From NCBI GenBank assembly GCA_014872785.1, contig WKFJ01000020.1:23532-87531 (forward strand): 64,000 bases of DNA, in the 5' to 3' direction. The position numbers and the translations under genes were made by a program. The DNA is from Alteromonadaceae bacterium (lineage in GTDB: Bacteria; Pseudomonadota; Gammaproteobacteria; Enterobacterales; Alteromonadaceae). The number at the start of each line of letters is the position of its first letter. The stretch's first letter is position 1. This document shows, one piece after another, positions 23,848 through 31,713 of the stretch. Below the pieces are notes generated by a model. It searched no databases, was not told where the DNA came from, and worked only from the letters and a program-made list of their open reading frames with translations.

Positions 23848-24330
23848 CTATCCTGCGGCCATGACAGCGTTGACTGCGCGTGTGAAGCGTGGTGTGCCGA
23901 AGTCCTTGCGGTGAAACAAGTGCTCCGCTTTATCCAGTGTTTTTTTGTTCATATTGTTGTAAACCAGCTTGATGTACTGAGAGTGGAAATCTTCAATACG
24001 CCCTTTGTACGGAAAGTTTCGTTGTGTGATTGAAAGGAGCGCACTTATCTCCTCTTTGCTCATCGATGCAATATCCTCTCTGCTGTATTCAAATACCGGC
24101 TTAACAATCCACGGGAAACGCACCAACAGGTACTTCTCTTGACTTAAATGTATGTCTGCTTCAATCACGCGAAACAGAAAACGCGCCGGTCGCAAAGATT
24201 GTTGTGAATTTGCCAATGTCACCAGCTCTTTAATTGCCAGTGCTGAAAGCTGATGGCGCTGGCAATATTCCTCCGCACCTGCATGATGTGAAAGTTGAAA
24301 TAACTCAAACGCTAACTGATAAGTCTCCAT
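23848..24330 (-). CDS. Helical protein of unknown function
   Basis: 160 aa from ATG 24330, with GAGG upstream. Helical throughout, with a basic C-terminal region (NNMNKKTLDKAEHLFHRKDF). First gene of a four-gene unit (24330-22678) behind the promoter at 24376-24412. Confidence 0.6.
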   Translation of the reverse strand: METYQLAFELFQLSHHAGAEEYCQRHQLSALAIKELVTLANSQQSLRPARFLFRVIEADIHLSQEKYLLVRFPWIVKPVFEYSREDIASMSKEEISALLSITQRNFPYKGRIEDFHSQYIKLVYNNMNKKTLDKAEHLFHRKDFGTPRFTRAVNAVMAAG

Positions 24331-24375
24331 AGCCACCTCATTTGTCTCTGGATGTGTTTGATAGGACGTCTTATT

Positions 24376-24412
24376 AGATTCTCATAAAGTCCAATTCGCG
24401 CGACCGCATCGG
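24376..24412 (-). promoter_or_regulatory. Cargo-class promoter for 24330-22678
   Basis: Box CCGATGCGGTCGCG (24399-24412), 17-nt spacer, -10 GAATCT (24376-24381). A TTGTC-N7-GAC dyad lies 24 bp upstream. Confidence 0.62.
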
Positions 24413-24436
24413 AAACCAACACGTCATTCGTGTTTA

Positions 24437-24453
24437 TTGTCATAGTCTGACCA
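24437..24453. promoter_or_regulatory. TTGTC-N7-GACCA dyad
   Basis: TTGTC-ATAGTCT-GACCA, 24 bp upstream of the 24399 box; same element as at 13047, 18463 and 37362 with one imperfect arm. Confidence 0.45.
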
Positions 24454-24463
24454 TACAAATGCC

Positions 24464-24823
24464 TTACTTAAGCCGTGCGCGCACACCCTTTGCCCCACCA
24501 ATCTGTGAGGGCGTAACATCGTCATTCACCGCCGTTTCAGCCATCAAGTCGACCGCGTCTTTACGGGCGTGTTTCCACTGGGCAGCAGTGGGTGATTTGG
24601 TATAAACACTGGGCAAAATATTGCCTGTGCCATACTCAACCGGCAGGATGTCAAAACGGTAGTCGACGTAATCAAATAGCGCTGAGGACGCCATCTCTTT
24701 GATCCGCAGTTCAATACGAGATTTTGCTTGTTCAAGTGTCGGCAAAGCCGCGATATTCACAGTACGGTCAAACTCAAACTGGCAGTAATCAGTCTGAGTT
24801 ACGAGAAATAAAGTGTGTTGCAT
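24464..24823 (-). CDS. Small protein of unknown function
   Basis: 119 aa, mixed, ending in a basic GGAKGVRARLK tail. AGGAGCGACAAG precedes ATG 24823. It is a single-gene unit with one of the clearest cargo promoters. Not recognised. Confidence 0.62.
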   Translation of the reverse strand: MQHTLFLVTQTDYCQFEFDRTVNIAALPTLEQAKSRIELRIKEMASSALFDYVDYRFDILPVEYGTGNILPSVYTKSPTAAQWKHARKDAVDLMAETAVNDDVTPSQIGGAKGVRARLK

Positions 24824-24850
24824 CTTGTCGCTCCTAAGTGATGTACAACA

Positions 24851-24887
24851 AGAATGCCAGGCACACGCGATTACGCGACTAGATGGT
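24851..24887 (-). promoter_or_regulatory. Cargo-class promoter for 24464-24823
   Basis: Box ACCATCTAGTCGCG (24874-24887), full consensus, 17-nt spacer, -10 CATTCT (24851-24856). Confidence 0.75.
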
Positions 24888-24923
24888 TAGGTATGATTCG
24901 CCCCAAATTCATCTGAGAACTAT

Positions 24924-24952
24924 TTGACCCGAATACCCTGTTAGGGTATAAA
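24924..24952 (+). promoter_or_regulatory. Sigma70 promoter with an operator in the spacer
   Basis: TTGACC (24924-24929), 17-nt spacer, TATAAA (24947-24952). The palindrome TACCCT-GTT-AGGGTA (24934-24948) fills the spacer and touches the -10, so a bound regulator would block the promoter. It drives 25011-25605. Confidence 0.75.
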
Positions 24953-25010
24953 TACTAAAAATGGTGTGGAGATTGGGCTCCGCGCCTTAATAACTGAGTG
25001 GATATGAACT

Positions 25011-25202
25011 ATGAAAAAGAACATTGCATTAACGATTGACGGCAAAATTGAGAGTAGACACGATACGGAGGCCGAGGCATACGAAGAGATAAGGCTACAT
25101 AGAGAAAGCTACGAAAAAATACAAAAAGAAAGCCCCCACTTAATTAGTCTTGATAATCCTTACGAATACCGAGTCATTCAACTCGGACAAACCGATGACT
25201 AA
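25011..25202 (+). CDS. 63-aa protein upstream of an HTH gene
   Basis: Charged small protein (MKKNIALTIDGKIESRHDTE). Its stop overlaps the ATG of the HTH gene at 25195, so the two are coupled. Function unknown; a partner or co-regulator role is inference. Confidence 0.6.
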   Translation: MKKNIALTIDGKIESRHDTEAEAYEEIRLHRESYEKIQKESPHLISLDNPYEYRVIQLGQTDD

Positions 25203-25605
25203 AGCCGAATTTTACTTAGCGCAACAAGCGCTTGGATTATCAGACAGTCAAATAGCGCATTGCCTTAACGTCTCAAAAGATACAATCAAAAGCTGGAAAA
25301 AAGAAAGAGGTAATCCGATACCTGACGGTATTGAGGCAGAGCTTGAGGCGCTGACAGTGCAGATTGCAATGATTGCCGAGGCGATTGCAATGGATTTGAA
25401 TGAACAGTACGAAAACGACCCAAGGCACCATCCCAGAGTGTTCATCTATCGAGAAAATGACTGGCATCAAGCTGAACGTGAAGAAGCGCTAGGACACAGC
25501 TTGCCATTTGCTGCATTGCATCAATTAGCGGTTCGTTGGGCAATGGAGCAATGTGAGGATACTGAACCCGCAGTGTTTTGGTGGCACACCTGGAGCGAGG
25601 CTTAA
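25195..25605 (+). CDS. HTH-containing regulator-like protein
   Basis: 136 aa. Residues 5-45 (FYLAQQALGLSDSQIAHCLNVSKDTIKSWKKERG) form a helix-turn-helix of the kind that recognises DNA with a conserved SxDTIxxWK recognition helix. The remainder is helical, with a Trp-rich C-terminus (AVFWWH). It is a good candidate for binding the spacer palindrome at 24934-24948 and repressing its own operon. Confidence 0.65.
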   Translation: MTKAEFYLAQQALGLSDSQIAHCLNVSKDTIKSWKKERGNPIPDGIEAELEALTVQIAMIAEAIAMDLNEQYENDPRHHPRVFIYRENDWHQAEREEALGHSLPFAALHQLAVRWAMEQCEDTEPAVFWWHTWSEA

Positions 25606-25622
25606 TCAACACAAAAACGCAT

Positions 25623-25659
25623 GAAGCTTGGGAATTTTTACAAGCCAGGCTTCGTTTTT
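25623..25659. terminator. Terminator between convergent genes
   Basis: Stem GAAGC ... GCTTC with an inner GG/CC pair, followed by GTTTTT on the + strand; an A-run precedes it, so it can also serve the minus strand. It ends the 25011-25605 unit. Confidence 0.55.
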
Positions 25660-25702
25660 CTCTAAGCAAGTTACAGTGTTCACTCTTTATTTGTTACGCT
25701 TT

Positions 25703-26254
25703 TTAGCGCTCGCCAGAGAGGTAATTTTCAATATTACTGATGATAAATTGCAGACGATTGTCAGGACTTCTGATGTAGTGAAATCCCTCCCGAAAGACAC
25801 CATCATGCACTTTATTACCAAGCGCAGATTCACTATAACCGGTAAGTTCACTCAGCTTTTTCTTTGTAATGGCAAATAAAGTGTTACTTGGACAATTATT
25901 TAAACGCCAAGACTCGTTATTTACCAACCATAAATTATATTGTTGAATCTTGATTTGTATTCTGCCGTCTGGCGACTTTTTGTAGTGCACATCACGCTGG
26001 AAGATGTTGTCATGGATTTTTTTTCGAAGAGCGCCTTCGCTGTATCCAGAGAGTTCCGCTAATTTCTTGATTGTAACCGCGCTCAACCATTGATTATTAT
26101 TACTTTGCAGAACGGCATTATCACGTATTAGCTTTGCATCTAATTCAAATTGTTCCAACAAAGACGCAAGCAGCATTAAATGCTCATAGCTCAGATTTGA
26201 AGTGTGCAACCTATTGATGATACTCGCTTTGATTTTTGCAACGTCAGTACCCAA
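25703..26254 (-). CDS. Duplicated excisionase-like DNA-binding protein
   Basis: 183 aa starting with TTG 26254 (AGGAG 6 nt upstream). Residues about 60-112 and 128-180 are two copies of one domain (AELSGYSEGALRKKIHDNIF then YKKSPDGRIQI; ELTGYSESALGNKVHDGVF then YIRSPDNRLQF). Each resembles the DUF1233-type phage excisionase fold (GxSExAxxxKIxxGxWxxGxHYxxxPDGRI). A single polypeptide with two such winged heads could bind adjacent att or operator sites. No integrase is visible in the window. Confidence 0.6.
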   Translation of the reverse strand: MGTDVAKIKASIINRLHTSNLSYEHLMLLASLLEQFELDAKLIRDNAVLQSNNNQWLSAVTIKKLAELSGYSEGALRKKIHDNIFQRDVHYKKSPDGRIQIKIQQYNLWLVNNESWRLNNCPSNTLFAITKKKLSELTGYSESALGNKVHDGVFREGFHYIRSPDNRLQFIISNIENYLSGER

Positions 26255-26291
26255 AAATTGCTCCTGCTCACTTGCATGTTAGGGTGCCTGT

Positions 26292-26312
26292 GCGACCGAC
26301 TTAGCGAGTCGC
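26292..26312. promoter_or_regulatory. Dyad upstream of the excisionase-like gene
   Basis: Arms GCGAC (26292-26296) and GTCGC (26308-26312) with a partly symmetric centre, about 40 bp upstream of the TTG start. Possible autoregulatory site. Confidence 0.35.
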
Positions 26313-26400
26313 TGACGGAAGATTCACTATTACAAGGCCGCACAGACATTGAAATTATTACACAGATAATCAATCCGCTACACCAAGAGATTGACTTAAC

Positions 26401-26913
26401 TCAAGAATAACTACAATCAGAATTCATGCCACCGCTTGGTATGACGTACCATTCCTCGGTTGCATTTACTTCGTTGTCGCTTGAGCACAAGGCACCATCG
26501 CTATTTAAAGCAGTCCCTGGAGGGCATTGATACCATTCGACATCTAACATGTCATTTTCAGACACTCGAAACATGAATGTTTGATATGGTGTTTCTTTTT
26601 TTAGGCATTTGCCATCGACGAAGATATAGCCACCTAAATCGATATCGGATTCCAGATATGGGGGCCAGTCTATCTCTTCCAACAAACAACTATTGTTACC
26701 AGCAGGGATAGCTTTGTATTGTTCAGTATCCCGAGAAACCGGGATAAGCGCCCAAATTCGCTGATATTGATCTATGTAGGTATCGGTGTCTGAAATAAGC
26801 CTCAAGGAAACAGCCTCACTTCCAACGCTATAAACATCACTAACCAGATACTTACATCCCTGACTTGCAAGGGCGGCGACGGATAGCAAAAACATCTGGA
26901 CTAACTTGTTCAT
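26401..26913 (-). CDS. Probable lipoprotein or exported protein
   Basis: 170 aa from ATG 26913. The leader MNKLVQMFLLSVAALASQGC ends at a Cys, so a lipoprotein is likely although the -3 to -1 residues (SQG) are not ideal. The mature part has paired cysteines (NSCLLEE, YQCPPGT, LCSSDNE, SDCSYS). AGGA precedes the start. Function unknown. Confidence 0.58.
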   Translation of the reverse strand: MNKLVQMFLLSVAALASQGCKYLVSDVYSVGSEAVSLRLISDTDTYIDQYQRIWALIPVSRDTEQYKAIPAGNNSCLLEEIDWPPYLESDIDLGGYIFVDGKCLKKETPYQTFMFRVSENDMLDVEWYQCPPGTALNSDGALCSSDNEVNATEEWYVIPSGGMNSDCSYS

Positions 26914-26927
26914 CATCAATTCCTAGG

Positions 26928-27524
26928 TTAATCAATAACATTGAAAGCTTTCGATAAAGGGAATTCATTCCGATAAAAGACAAAGTCTTCATTAATTGAA
27001 TAGCTTTTACCGCTCACGGAAAGTGCTTCTTCACGCTCCAGTAACTCCCTCAAAATTATATTTGTATTATCAGAAATATTATCATCATAGCGCAGTAGTG
27101 AGGTGAGTATTAAATTAAAATCAGCAGGGCATTCTTCATTGTGTAATTTGAAGAATTCAGCTATCTGATTAAATTGGTATTCATAACTACACACCAACCC
27201 TTCAATGACTTTCTGAATAATTTGGTGCTCTGGATTTGAACTAACTACTGATTTAAAATTCATCGCAGGAAGTTGTAAATAAATCAAAAAAAGTTTTTCA
27301 ACTTCATTCATGTGCTTCGCATTTCCTGTCGCACCAAACTTTACTCCTATATGGTTGGAGTCTTCAGTAATGCTGAATCTCGTCCTTACACCTAATGCAT
27401 GAAGAAATATTGAAAACCCATGCAGATAAAGGGATGCGCAATAGGAAAAGCCGTCAGGAAATAAAAAATTAAATAGATATTCTCGATAGAAAATTGTTTC
27501 ATCATTGGGCTTATTAGCGTTCAT
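26928..27524 (-). CDS. Protein of unknown function
   Basis: 198 aa, AT-rich codons compared with the genes to its right and left. An aromatic N-terminal region (YREYLFNFLFPDGFSYCASLY) precedes a helical middle. It lies between two lipoprotein-like genes on the same strand with 14-20 nt gaps. Not recognised. Confidence 0.6.
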   Translation of the reverse strand: MNANKPNDETIFYREYLFNFLFPDGFSYCASLYLHGFSIFLHALGVRTRFSITEDSNHIGVKFGATGNAKHMNEVEKLFLIYLQLPAMNFKSVVSSNPEHQIIQKVIEGLVCSYEYQFNQIAEFFKLHNEECPADFNLILTSLLRYDDNISDNTNIILRELLEREEALSVSGKSYSINEDFVFYRNEFPLSKAFNVID

Positions 27525-27544
27525 GCTCCTCTATTCCTTCTTTG

Positions 27545-28081
27545 TTATTCACTCTTTGCCAATTCAGTGAAGTTGGCTTTGTCTGGGATTAAGCATTGCA
27601 AGTGAGTTAAATATTCTCCATTGTCTGTGACAGACAACGGACCATAAAAAACCGAAGGGCGTTCACCCATGTCAGGACAATACTCCTTGATGTCATCCTT
27701 TTCTGACGCTCTCTCGAAAGCGACATCAACCGACATTGGAATGCACGCAGCATGTAGCAACCCGGATTCTAATTGTTTGGCTCTCAACTCAAAGCCATTT
27801 TCGCAAATACTTTGAATTGGTATCTCCAAACAATCAGAGGTCTCGCAGACCGAGATGCCTAGTTTGTGTTCTTTGCCTCGTATGAAGAACTCATCGTTCC
27901 GTAGCTCTGGAGAATAAGACAACCCTTCGAGGCTGCGAATTGGATATTCACCCTTGACATACTCTAAAGCTTTGACTTGAAGAACTGTTTTTCCGGATGC
28001 TTGCAGCCCAACTTCATTGACACCTTCAAAGCCGCAGGCGTTTAACATGATTACCAAGGGTGTAGCTAACAGTTTATTCAT
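27545..28081 (-). CDS. Lipoprotein of unknown function
   Basis: 178 aa. The leader MNKLLATPLVIMLNAC ends in a good lipobox (LNAC). The mature part has several cysteines and no recognisable domain. An in-frame GTG at 28087 is an alternative start; GAGG lies just upstream of both. It overlaps the end of the 28074 gene by 8 nt. Confidence 0.65.
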   Translation of the reverse strand: MNKLLATPLVIMLNACGFEGVNEVGLQASGKTVLQVKALEYVKGEYPIRSLEGLSYSPELRNDEFFIRGKEHKLGISVCETSDCLEIPIQSICENGFELRAKQLESGLLHAACIPMSVDVAFERASEKDDIKEYCPDMGERPSVFYGPLSVTDNGEYLTHLQCLIPDKANFTELAKSE

Positions 28082-28340
28082 TTTCACTATTCCTCAGAAT
28101 TACTGTTCCATCCGACAGTTTTAGTGACTTTGTTTTTTGTGTATTGCTTGGCTCAACAAACTTCATCCGAGGAATTTTGTCCGACTCCGAAAGCTGGATC
28201 GTTGCATATCCACCCCTTTCAAATATTTCGGATGCTAAACGGTCTTGTTCCAACGCTCTACCAGCAGCTTTTCCATTTGATACTGCGCTGTCTACCTCAG
28301 TAACCGTAAACCCACCCAGAATTTTAATAAGCCAATTCAT
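28074..28340 (-). CDS. 88-aa protein of unknown function
   Basis: Starts MNWLIKILGGFTVTEVDSAV. Weakly amphipathic N-terminus, then a charged C-terminus. Coupled to the lipoprotein gene downstream by an 8-nt overlap. Confidence 0.55.
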   Translation of the reverse strand: MNWLIKILGGFTVTEVDSAVSNGKAAGRALEQDRLASEIFERGGYATIQLSESDKIPRMKFVEPSNTQKTKSLKLSDGTVILRNSENE

Positions 28341-28363
28341 GTTGTATCCCCTGTTTCAAAATA

Positions 28364-28552
28364 TTAGGCTTTTAGCCAATTATTCGACCAAAAATACTTT
28401 GCCAAAGCAAAGTGACTTAGCCCCAACATAACCATTGTGAAATCGAAGGCAGAGAAGGTGAAATTGAAGGCTGTTGTATATAAAACATGTAGACCGACAA
28501 CAAAACCATAGATAGACCAAACCTTGTTTGAATTATCCTTTTCTAGCCTCAT
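28364..28552 (-). CDS. 62-aa membrane protein
   Basis: Two hydrophobic segments (about residues 13-30 and 36-54). It lies 23 nt before the 28074 gene and 3 nt after the 28556 gene, in a tight unit. Function unknown. Confidence 0.58.
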   Translation of the reverse strand: MRLEKDNSNKVWSIYGFVVGLHVLYTTAFNFTFSAFDFTMVMLGLSHFALAKYFWSNNWLKA

Positions 28553-28555
28553 TAA

Positions 28556-28729
28556 TCATTTCCTCGGTAAGTATCCACTTGGACACTTGTTGTTAATGCG
28601 TTCTAAAATGACATTTCGCAGCACTTCGATGTCGTTCAAAACATCAACACAATCACGCTCCTTAGTTTTCTCAATCTGTTCCTTGAGCCAATAAGAAGCC
28701 GCAGGGTCGGATAAAATTAAGTTTTCCAT
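28556..28729 (-). CDS. 57-aa helical protein
   Basis: From ATG 28729. The pattern SDPAASYWLKEQIEKTKERD then VDVLNDIEVLRNVI is one I associate with many short uncharacterised bacterial proteins (DPAASxWLK ... RDxxDxLxDxE). The frame is open further upstream, but that part lacks such character. Function unknown. Confidence 0.58.
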   Translation of the reverse strand: MENLILSDPAASYWLKEQIEKTKERDCVDVLNDIEVLRNVILERINNKCPSGYLPRK

Positions 28730-28836
28730 ACTATTCCATATTTGTGTTGGTTGACGAATGTTTATGACTCCGCTTTGTTGGAACAGGCTCAATCGATAAA
28801 TAGGTATTGCTAAACTCTTTCCAGCCGATAGCACTA

Positions 28837-29166
28837 TTAACAAAGGGTAACAGCCTCTTCCATTGCATCGCTTTCATTTTTCTCGGCGACGAAAGCTTCG
28901 TACTCGACGATAGGGTTTTCAGCATCTACTGTTGCATAAACGCCTACAGAGCATTTATATAGCTTTCTTTCGTTGTCATACGATAAATTTTCTAGCGCGG
29001 CAGATAACCCTAAATGAATTTCATTATCCATATCACCAGTTTTCTCTGCTATGAAGTCATTAAAAGCTTCTTCGGACTGTTGGTTTTCTATGTACTCAAG
29101 CAATACCGAAACTTGTGTTGATAAAGTCCAGCCTTCTTGTTCATCGATGTTTTCAAAGTTTGTCAT
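28837..29166 (-). CDS. Acidic protein of unknown function
   Basis: 109 aa from ATG 29166, with AAGGAAAACACTG upstream and 13 nt after the previous stop; longer starts would overlap that gene. Strongly acidic, ending EAVTLC. Third gene of a short unit that begins at 29738. Confidence 0.58.
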   Translation of the reverse strand: MTNFENIDEQEGWTLSTQVSVLLEYIENQQSEEAFNDFIAEKTGDMDNEIHLGLSAALENLSYDNERKLYKCSVGVYATVDAENPIVEYEAFVAEKNESDAMEEAVTLC

Positions 29167-29179
29167 TACAGTGTTTTCC

Positions 29180-29464
29180 TTATTTGTTAATACCTGCTTG
29201 ATTGTAGATACACTCACCCGTAAATCCGTGAACAACTAAATACTTGAGTTGATCTTCGATTGAGCCTTGCTTGATAGTGTCTAGGTTGACATCAAATAAC
29301 TCGTGTTCAGGATATGCCCTTGGTGCGAACATGTTTTGCTCTCGGTCTTTTGAGGCGCTTTCGCACATCTCTAAAATCTTAGGCTGGTGAAACTCAAGGT
29401 GTGCCCAAGACGCAACTTTACTGTCTAAGCTCTCGTCTATTAGTTGTTGGCTCGAATGTGTCAT
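29180..29464 (-). CDS. 94-aa protein of unknown function
   Basis: Starts MTHSSQQLIDESLDSKVASW. Hydrophilic. It lies 16 nt after the 29481 gene and 13 nt before the 28837 gene, in one unit. Confidence 0.58.
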   Translation of the reverse strand: MTHSSQQLIDESLDSKVASWAHLEFHQPKILEMCESASKDREQNMFAPRAYPEHELFDVNLDTIKQGSIEDQLKYLVVHGFTGECIYNQAGINK

Positions 29465-29480
29465 TTAGATTGGCTTCCTC

Positions 29481-29738
29481 TTATTCGCTTAGTAAAGCTG
29501 CTTGCTTGACTTGCTCACCATTAAAGTAAGCCAGTAAAGAACCAAATAGATCAGTATCGTCTAAATCAATATCCATGTTTATGGCATCGCCCACCAAATC
29601 GTGAATATCGGTCACTGTCCACTCTTGTTCGGGAGTTTCGCTTGCCGCTTCTTTAATTGATTGCTGAATAGTGGAGTCGCCAACAATCATTTTGATAACT
29701 TCTTTCTGAGTAAAGTCGTTGCTATTTAGTGTCGTCAC
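29481..29738 (-). CDS. 85-aa acidic protein (GTG start)
   Basis: Starts at GTG 29738 with CAGGAAAGACT upstream. Acidic C-terminal half (DLVGDAINMDIDLDDTDLF). Its leader is shared with the gene at 35304 (see the repeat at 29743-29790), although the proteins are unrelated. Confidence 0.6.
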   Translation of the reverse strand: MTTLNSNDFTQKEVIKMIVGDSTIQQSIKEAASETPEQEWTVTDIHDLVGDAINMDIDLDDTDLFGSLLAYFNGEQVKQAALLSE

Positions 29739-29742
29739 AGTC

Positions 29743-29790
29743 TTTCCTGGTTCAGTTGTTTAGATGAGAAAACTATGTCACAGGATCAAA
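29743..29790. repeat. Shared leader repeat, copy A
   Basis: TTTCCTGGTTCAGTTG continuing through TTTAGATGAG is identical to the leader of the gene at 35304, and the similarity continues less exactly through the CACAGG...AAAAAC part. It supplies the ribosome site of the gene at 29481. Confidence 0.7.
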
Positions 29791-29958
29791 AACCCGCAAC
29801 AAACTTACAGTACTGTTTTGATTTCGGTCACAGATTGACAACGGGTAAAACTGCTGGGGTGGAGAATTTGTATTAAGTGTCAGCTGGGTAGCGGCTATTA
29901 GGGTTGCTTTGATTCTCGATACTGTCTTTTAGTTCACCGAAAAGACTTCATCCACAAG

Positions 29959-30105
29959 CTACTCTTTACCATTCCCCAATAAGCGTTCAATCTCATAAAG
30001 TGACTCTGTTAGTCGAACAGCGTCATTTGATTTAACACCCCCTGAAATCTCTAATTCAGAAAGTTTACGCCTCAATAACATTGCTGCTTTTTCTACTTCG
30101 GACAT
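29959..30105 (-). CDS. 48-aa helical protein
   Basis: ATG 30105 has TTGGAGAG upstream and the frame runs to TAG 29959. The product starts MSEVEKAAMLLRRKLSELE and is one long amphipathic helix pair. Codon use is ordinary. Function unknown. The stretch 29766-29958 between it and the next gene holds only the leader repeat and a possible promoter (TTGCGG, 16 nt, CATAGT). Confidence 0.55.
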   Translation of the reverse strand: MSEVEKAAMLLRRKLSELEISGGVKSNDAVRLTESLYEIERLLGNGKE

Positions 30106-30218
30106 ATAGTCTCTCCAATGAAATTATTTCTACCCTGAACCTCTAAAAGATATAAACTTAACACTAAAAAGGAGACTGGTGGAATATCTTACCGCCTTCA
30201 ACATTTGGCACTAATGAA

Positions 30219-30317
30219 TTACTCATCACATTCTTCGTTCAGAAATTTCGTGTTTCTGCTAAAGGTAAACACGGTAAATAAGCCAAAGCCTGCTAGCGCT
30301 CCAAAGGGTGCAACCAT
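30219..30317 (-). CDS. 32-aa single-pass membrane peptide (candidate)
   Basis: ATG 30317 to TAA 30219. The sequence MVAPFGALAGFGLFTVFTF is a membrane helix, followed by a short polar tail ending NEECDE. No good ribosome site. It follows the gene at 30356 on the same strand. It may be a real small membrane protein or chance. Confidence 0.35.
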   Translation of the reverse strand: MVAPFGALAGFGLFTVFTFSRNTKFLNEECDE

Positions 30318-30355
30318 AAGCTAGAACGCTTTTGTGATTTTCCAACAAGCTGTTC

Positions 30356-30598
30356 TCAGTACATAACGCCGCACTGTTCCTCGCAAGGGTTTCTTGGAAC
30401 CGATTCAACATTGTACTGAGACTCGCAAGTCGACGGAAAATAAACCCTTTTTGTCGTCCAAATGGTGAACGATTGTGGAAGTTCCAGTTCATCCGTTCCC
30501 TTTAAATCCTCAACTGAATGAGTAGTGGCGATAACATTTTCTATCGAATCGCCTTGTCGTAGCATTTCATCGACAATTAGTTCAAATATAGTTTTCAT
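30356..30598 (-). CDS. 80-aa protein of unknown function
   Basis: From ATG 30598, which has GAGGAGCG upstream. The N-terminal half is helical (MKTIFELIVDEMLRQGDSIE); the C-terminal part has three cysteines. It begins 14 nt after the upstream gene and is probably cotranscribed with it. Confidence 0.6.
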   Translation of the reverse strand: MKTIFELIVDEMLRQGDSIENVIATTHSVEDLKGTDELELPQSFTIWTTKRVYFPSTCESQYNVESVPRNPCEEQCGVMY

Positions 30599-30612
30599 AA
30601 CCACGCTCCTCA

Positions 30613-30819
30613 TTAGTAGTAAGCAAGAATACTACGTGATTTGATCCAGCGCTTAAGGCGCAGTAGTCTTCCGTCTTCCAGCTTTTCCCATAGTTCAACA
30701 GTTTTTGGTAAAACCTGAAACCCTTGATTTGTTGAAGCTTCTACTAAGTCACCATTGTTAAGCAAAACTGCTTTTGTTTGCTCCTCGTTTACGAGATCTG
30801 ATAATTGTAAATCTTGCAC
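30613..30819 (-). CDS. Protein of unknown function (start uncertain)
   Basis: 68 aa if it starts at GTG 30819. The frame is open to 30876, but the promoter -10 is at 30857-30862, so starts upstream of about 30850 are excluded. The core (NNGDLVEASTNQGFQVLPKT, then LWEKLEDGRLLRLKRWIKSR) looks like a small beta barrel with a basic tail. First gene of a unit with 30356-30598. Confidence 0.5.
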   Translation of the reverse strand: MQDLQLSDLVNEEQTKAVLLNNGDLVEASTNQGFQVLPKTVELWEKLEDGRLLRLKRWIKSRSILAYY

Positions 30820-30856
30820 TATTAGACAGGTTCCAAAAACACTTAAGATGGTCACC

Positions 30857-30893
30857 AGGTTATCAAGACCTAACACTCACGCGACTGATTGGT
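30857..30893 (-). promoter_or_regulatory. Cargo-class promoter for 30613 (portable copy A)
   Basis: Box ACCAATCAGTCGCG (30880-30893), 17-nt spacer, -10 TAACCT (30857-30862). About 70 bp around it (30843-30913) are duplicated at 37286-37356 before an unrelated gene. Confidence 0.75.
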
Positions 30894-30931
30894 TTCAGGT
30901 TGAAACAATGTCAATGTCTGACGTTGTCAAA

Positions 30932-31699
30932 TCATTGTTCGATTGTTTGAATATCATTGAGCGCCGTGATATCAACTGGCCGCGTCATCATACCCTCTGG
31001 ATTTGGCAGAATACGAACATCCCATCCATCATTTACATTAATGACTGTAAAGGACTCGTGTTTACCTAGAAACACGGTCTGGATTTCTCGTTGTCCTTGT
31101 TGCTGAACGGTCTTTTTAAAGCGTGACCAATACTCACTCCCACCGGTAATACCGACACATATTTCGGGGTGGATGCCTGTAATATCACTTATATGCTCAG
31201 CTATTGTTTTGGCCTTTTTAAATTCGGTGTGGTTCCAAAACCGCTCGGCCAGTTCGCCAATCCCCATCACCCCAGCAATAGTTAGGTTTCTGAGCCGTTG
31301 CATTGTCCATAATGGCTGAAACTCGTCTACGTCATCCCTGGCCTTACCATTATCGATATCGTCAAAGAATGGATAAACGTCTTCTTCTAACTCGAGGCCA
31401 TGGTAATGCATGATGTTAGAAATAATCCGATTTTGGGTTATCTCATCCAGCCCAAGATTCGGACTCCCGTTGTTAAACGTTTCCAATATAATGCGCCAAT
31501 CCTGATAATTCAGATAGTAAGGAAACTCACTGCGGATCATGTACTGATAGCGATCAGCAAGCCGCTGAGCAATTTCAGTATTGTTTAGATGATCCTTTTC
31601 CCTGAAGCTGGTTGGAATGCCAATACCTCGCCCTGCATTATTGATATAGTGTATAAAGGGACTGTTCTCCCCACCGGAAATACGTACGGGTTTAGCCAT
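30932..31699 (-). CDS. Protein of unknown function
   Basis: 255 aa, soluble, helical N-terminal two thirds and a strand-rich C-terminal part (QTVFLGKHESFTVINVNDGW). It starts 14 nt after the stop of the PcfJ-like gene and is probably cotranscribed with it. Not recognised. Confidence 0.65.
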   Translation of the reverse strand: MAKPVRISGGENSPFIHYINNAGRGIGIPTSFREKDHLNNTEIAQRLADRYQYMIRSEFPYYLNYQDWRIILETFNNGSPNLGLDEITQNRIISNIMHYHGLELEEDVYPFFDDIDNGKARDDVDEFQPLWTMQRLRNLTIAGVMGIGELAERFWNHTEFKKAKTIAEHISDITGIHPEICVGITGGSEYWSRFKKTVQQQGQREIQTVFLGKHESFTVINVNDGWDVRILPNPEGMMTRPVDITALNDIQTIEQ

Positions 31700-31713
31700 G
31701 TGTTAGTCTCCTT

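Noticed and set aside
8400..25000. Integron-like cassette array
   Set aside because: Many small same-strand genes suggested it, but there are no attC-type sites between genes, units have their own promoters, several genes overlap in operons, and no integron integrase is visible.
26276..26410. Plus-strand 44-codon frame
   Set aside because: Plausible composition, but no ribosome site or promoter, and it overlaps the upstream region of the minus-strand excisionase-like gene.
30755..31069. Plus-strand open frame similar to one at 37144-37422 (ATDWFQ-ETMS)
   Set aside because: The similarity comes from the duplicated promoter cassette on the opposite strand, not from a conserved protein.
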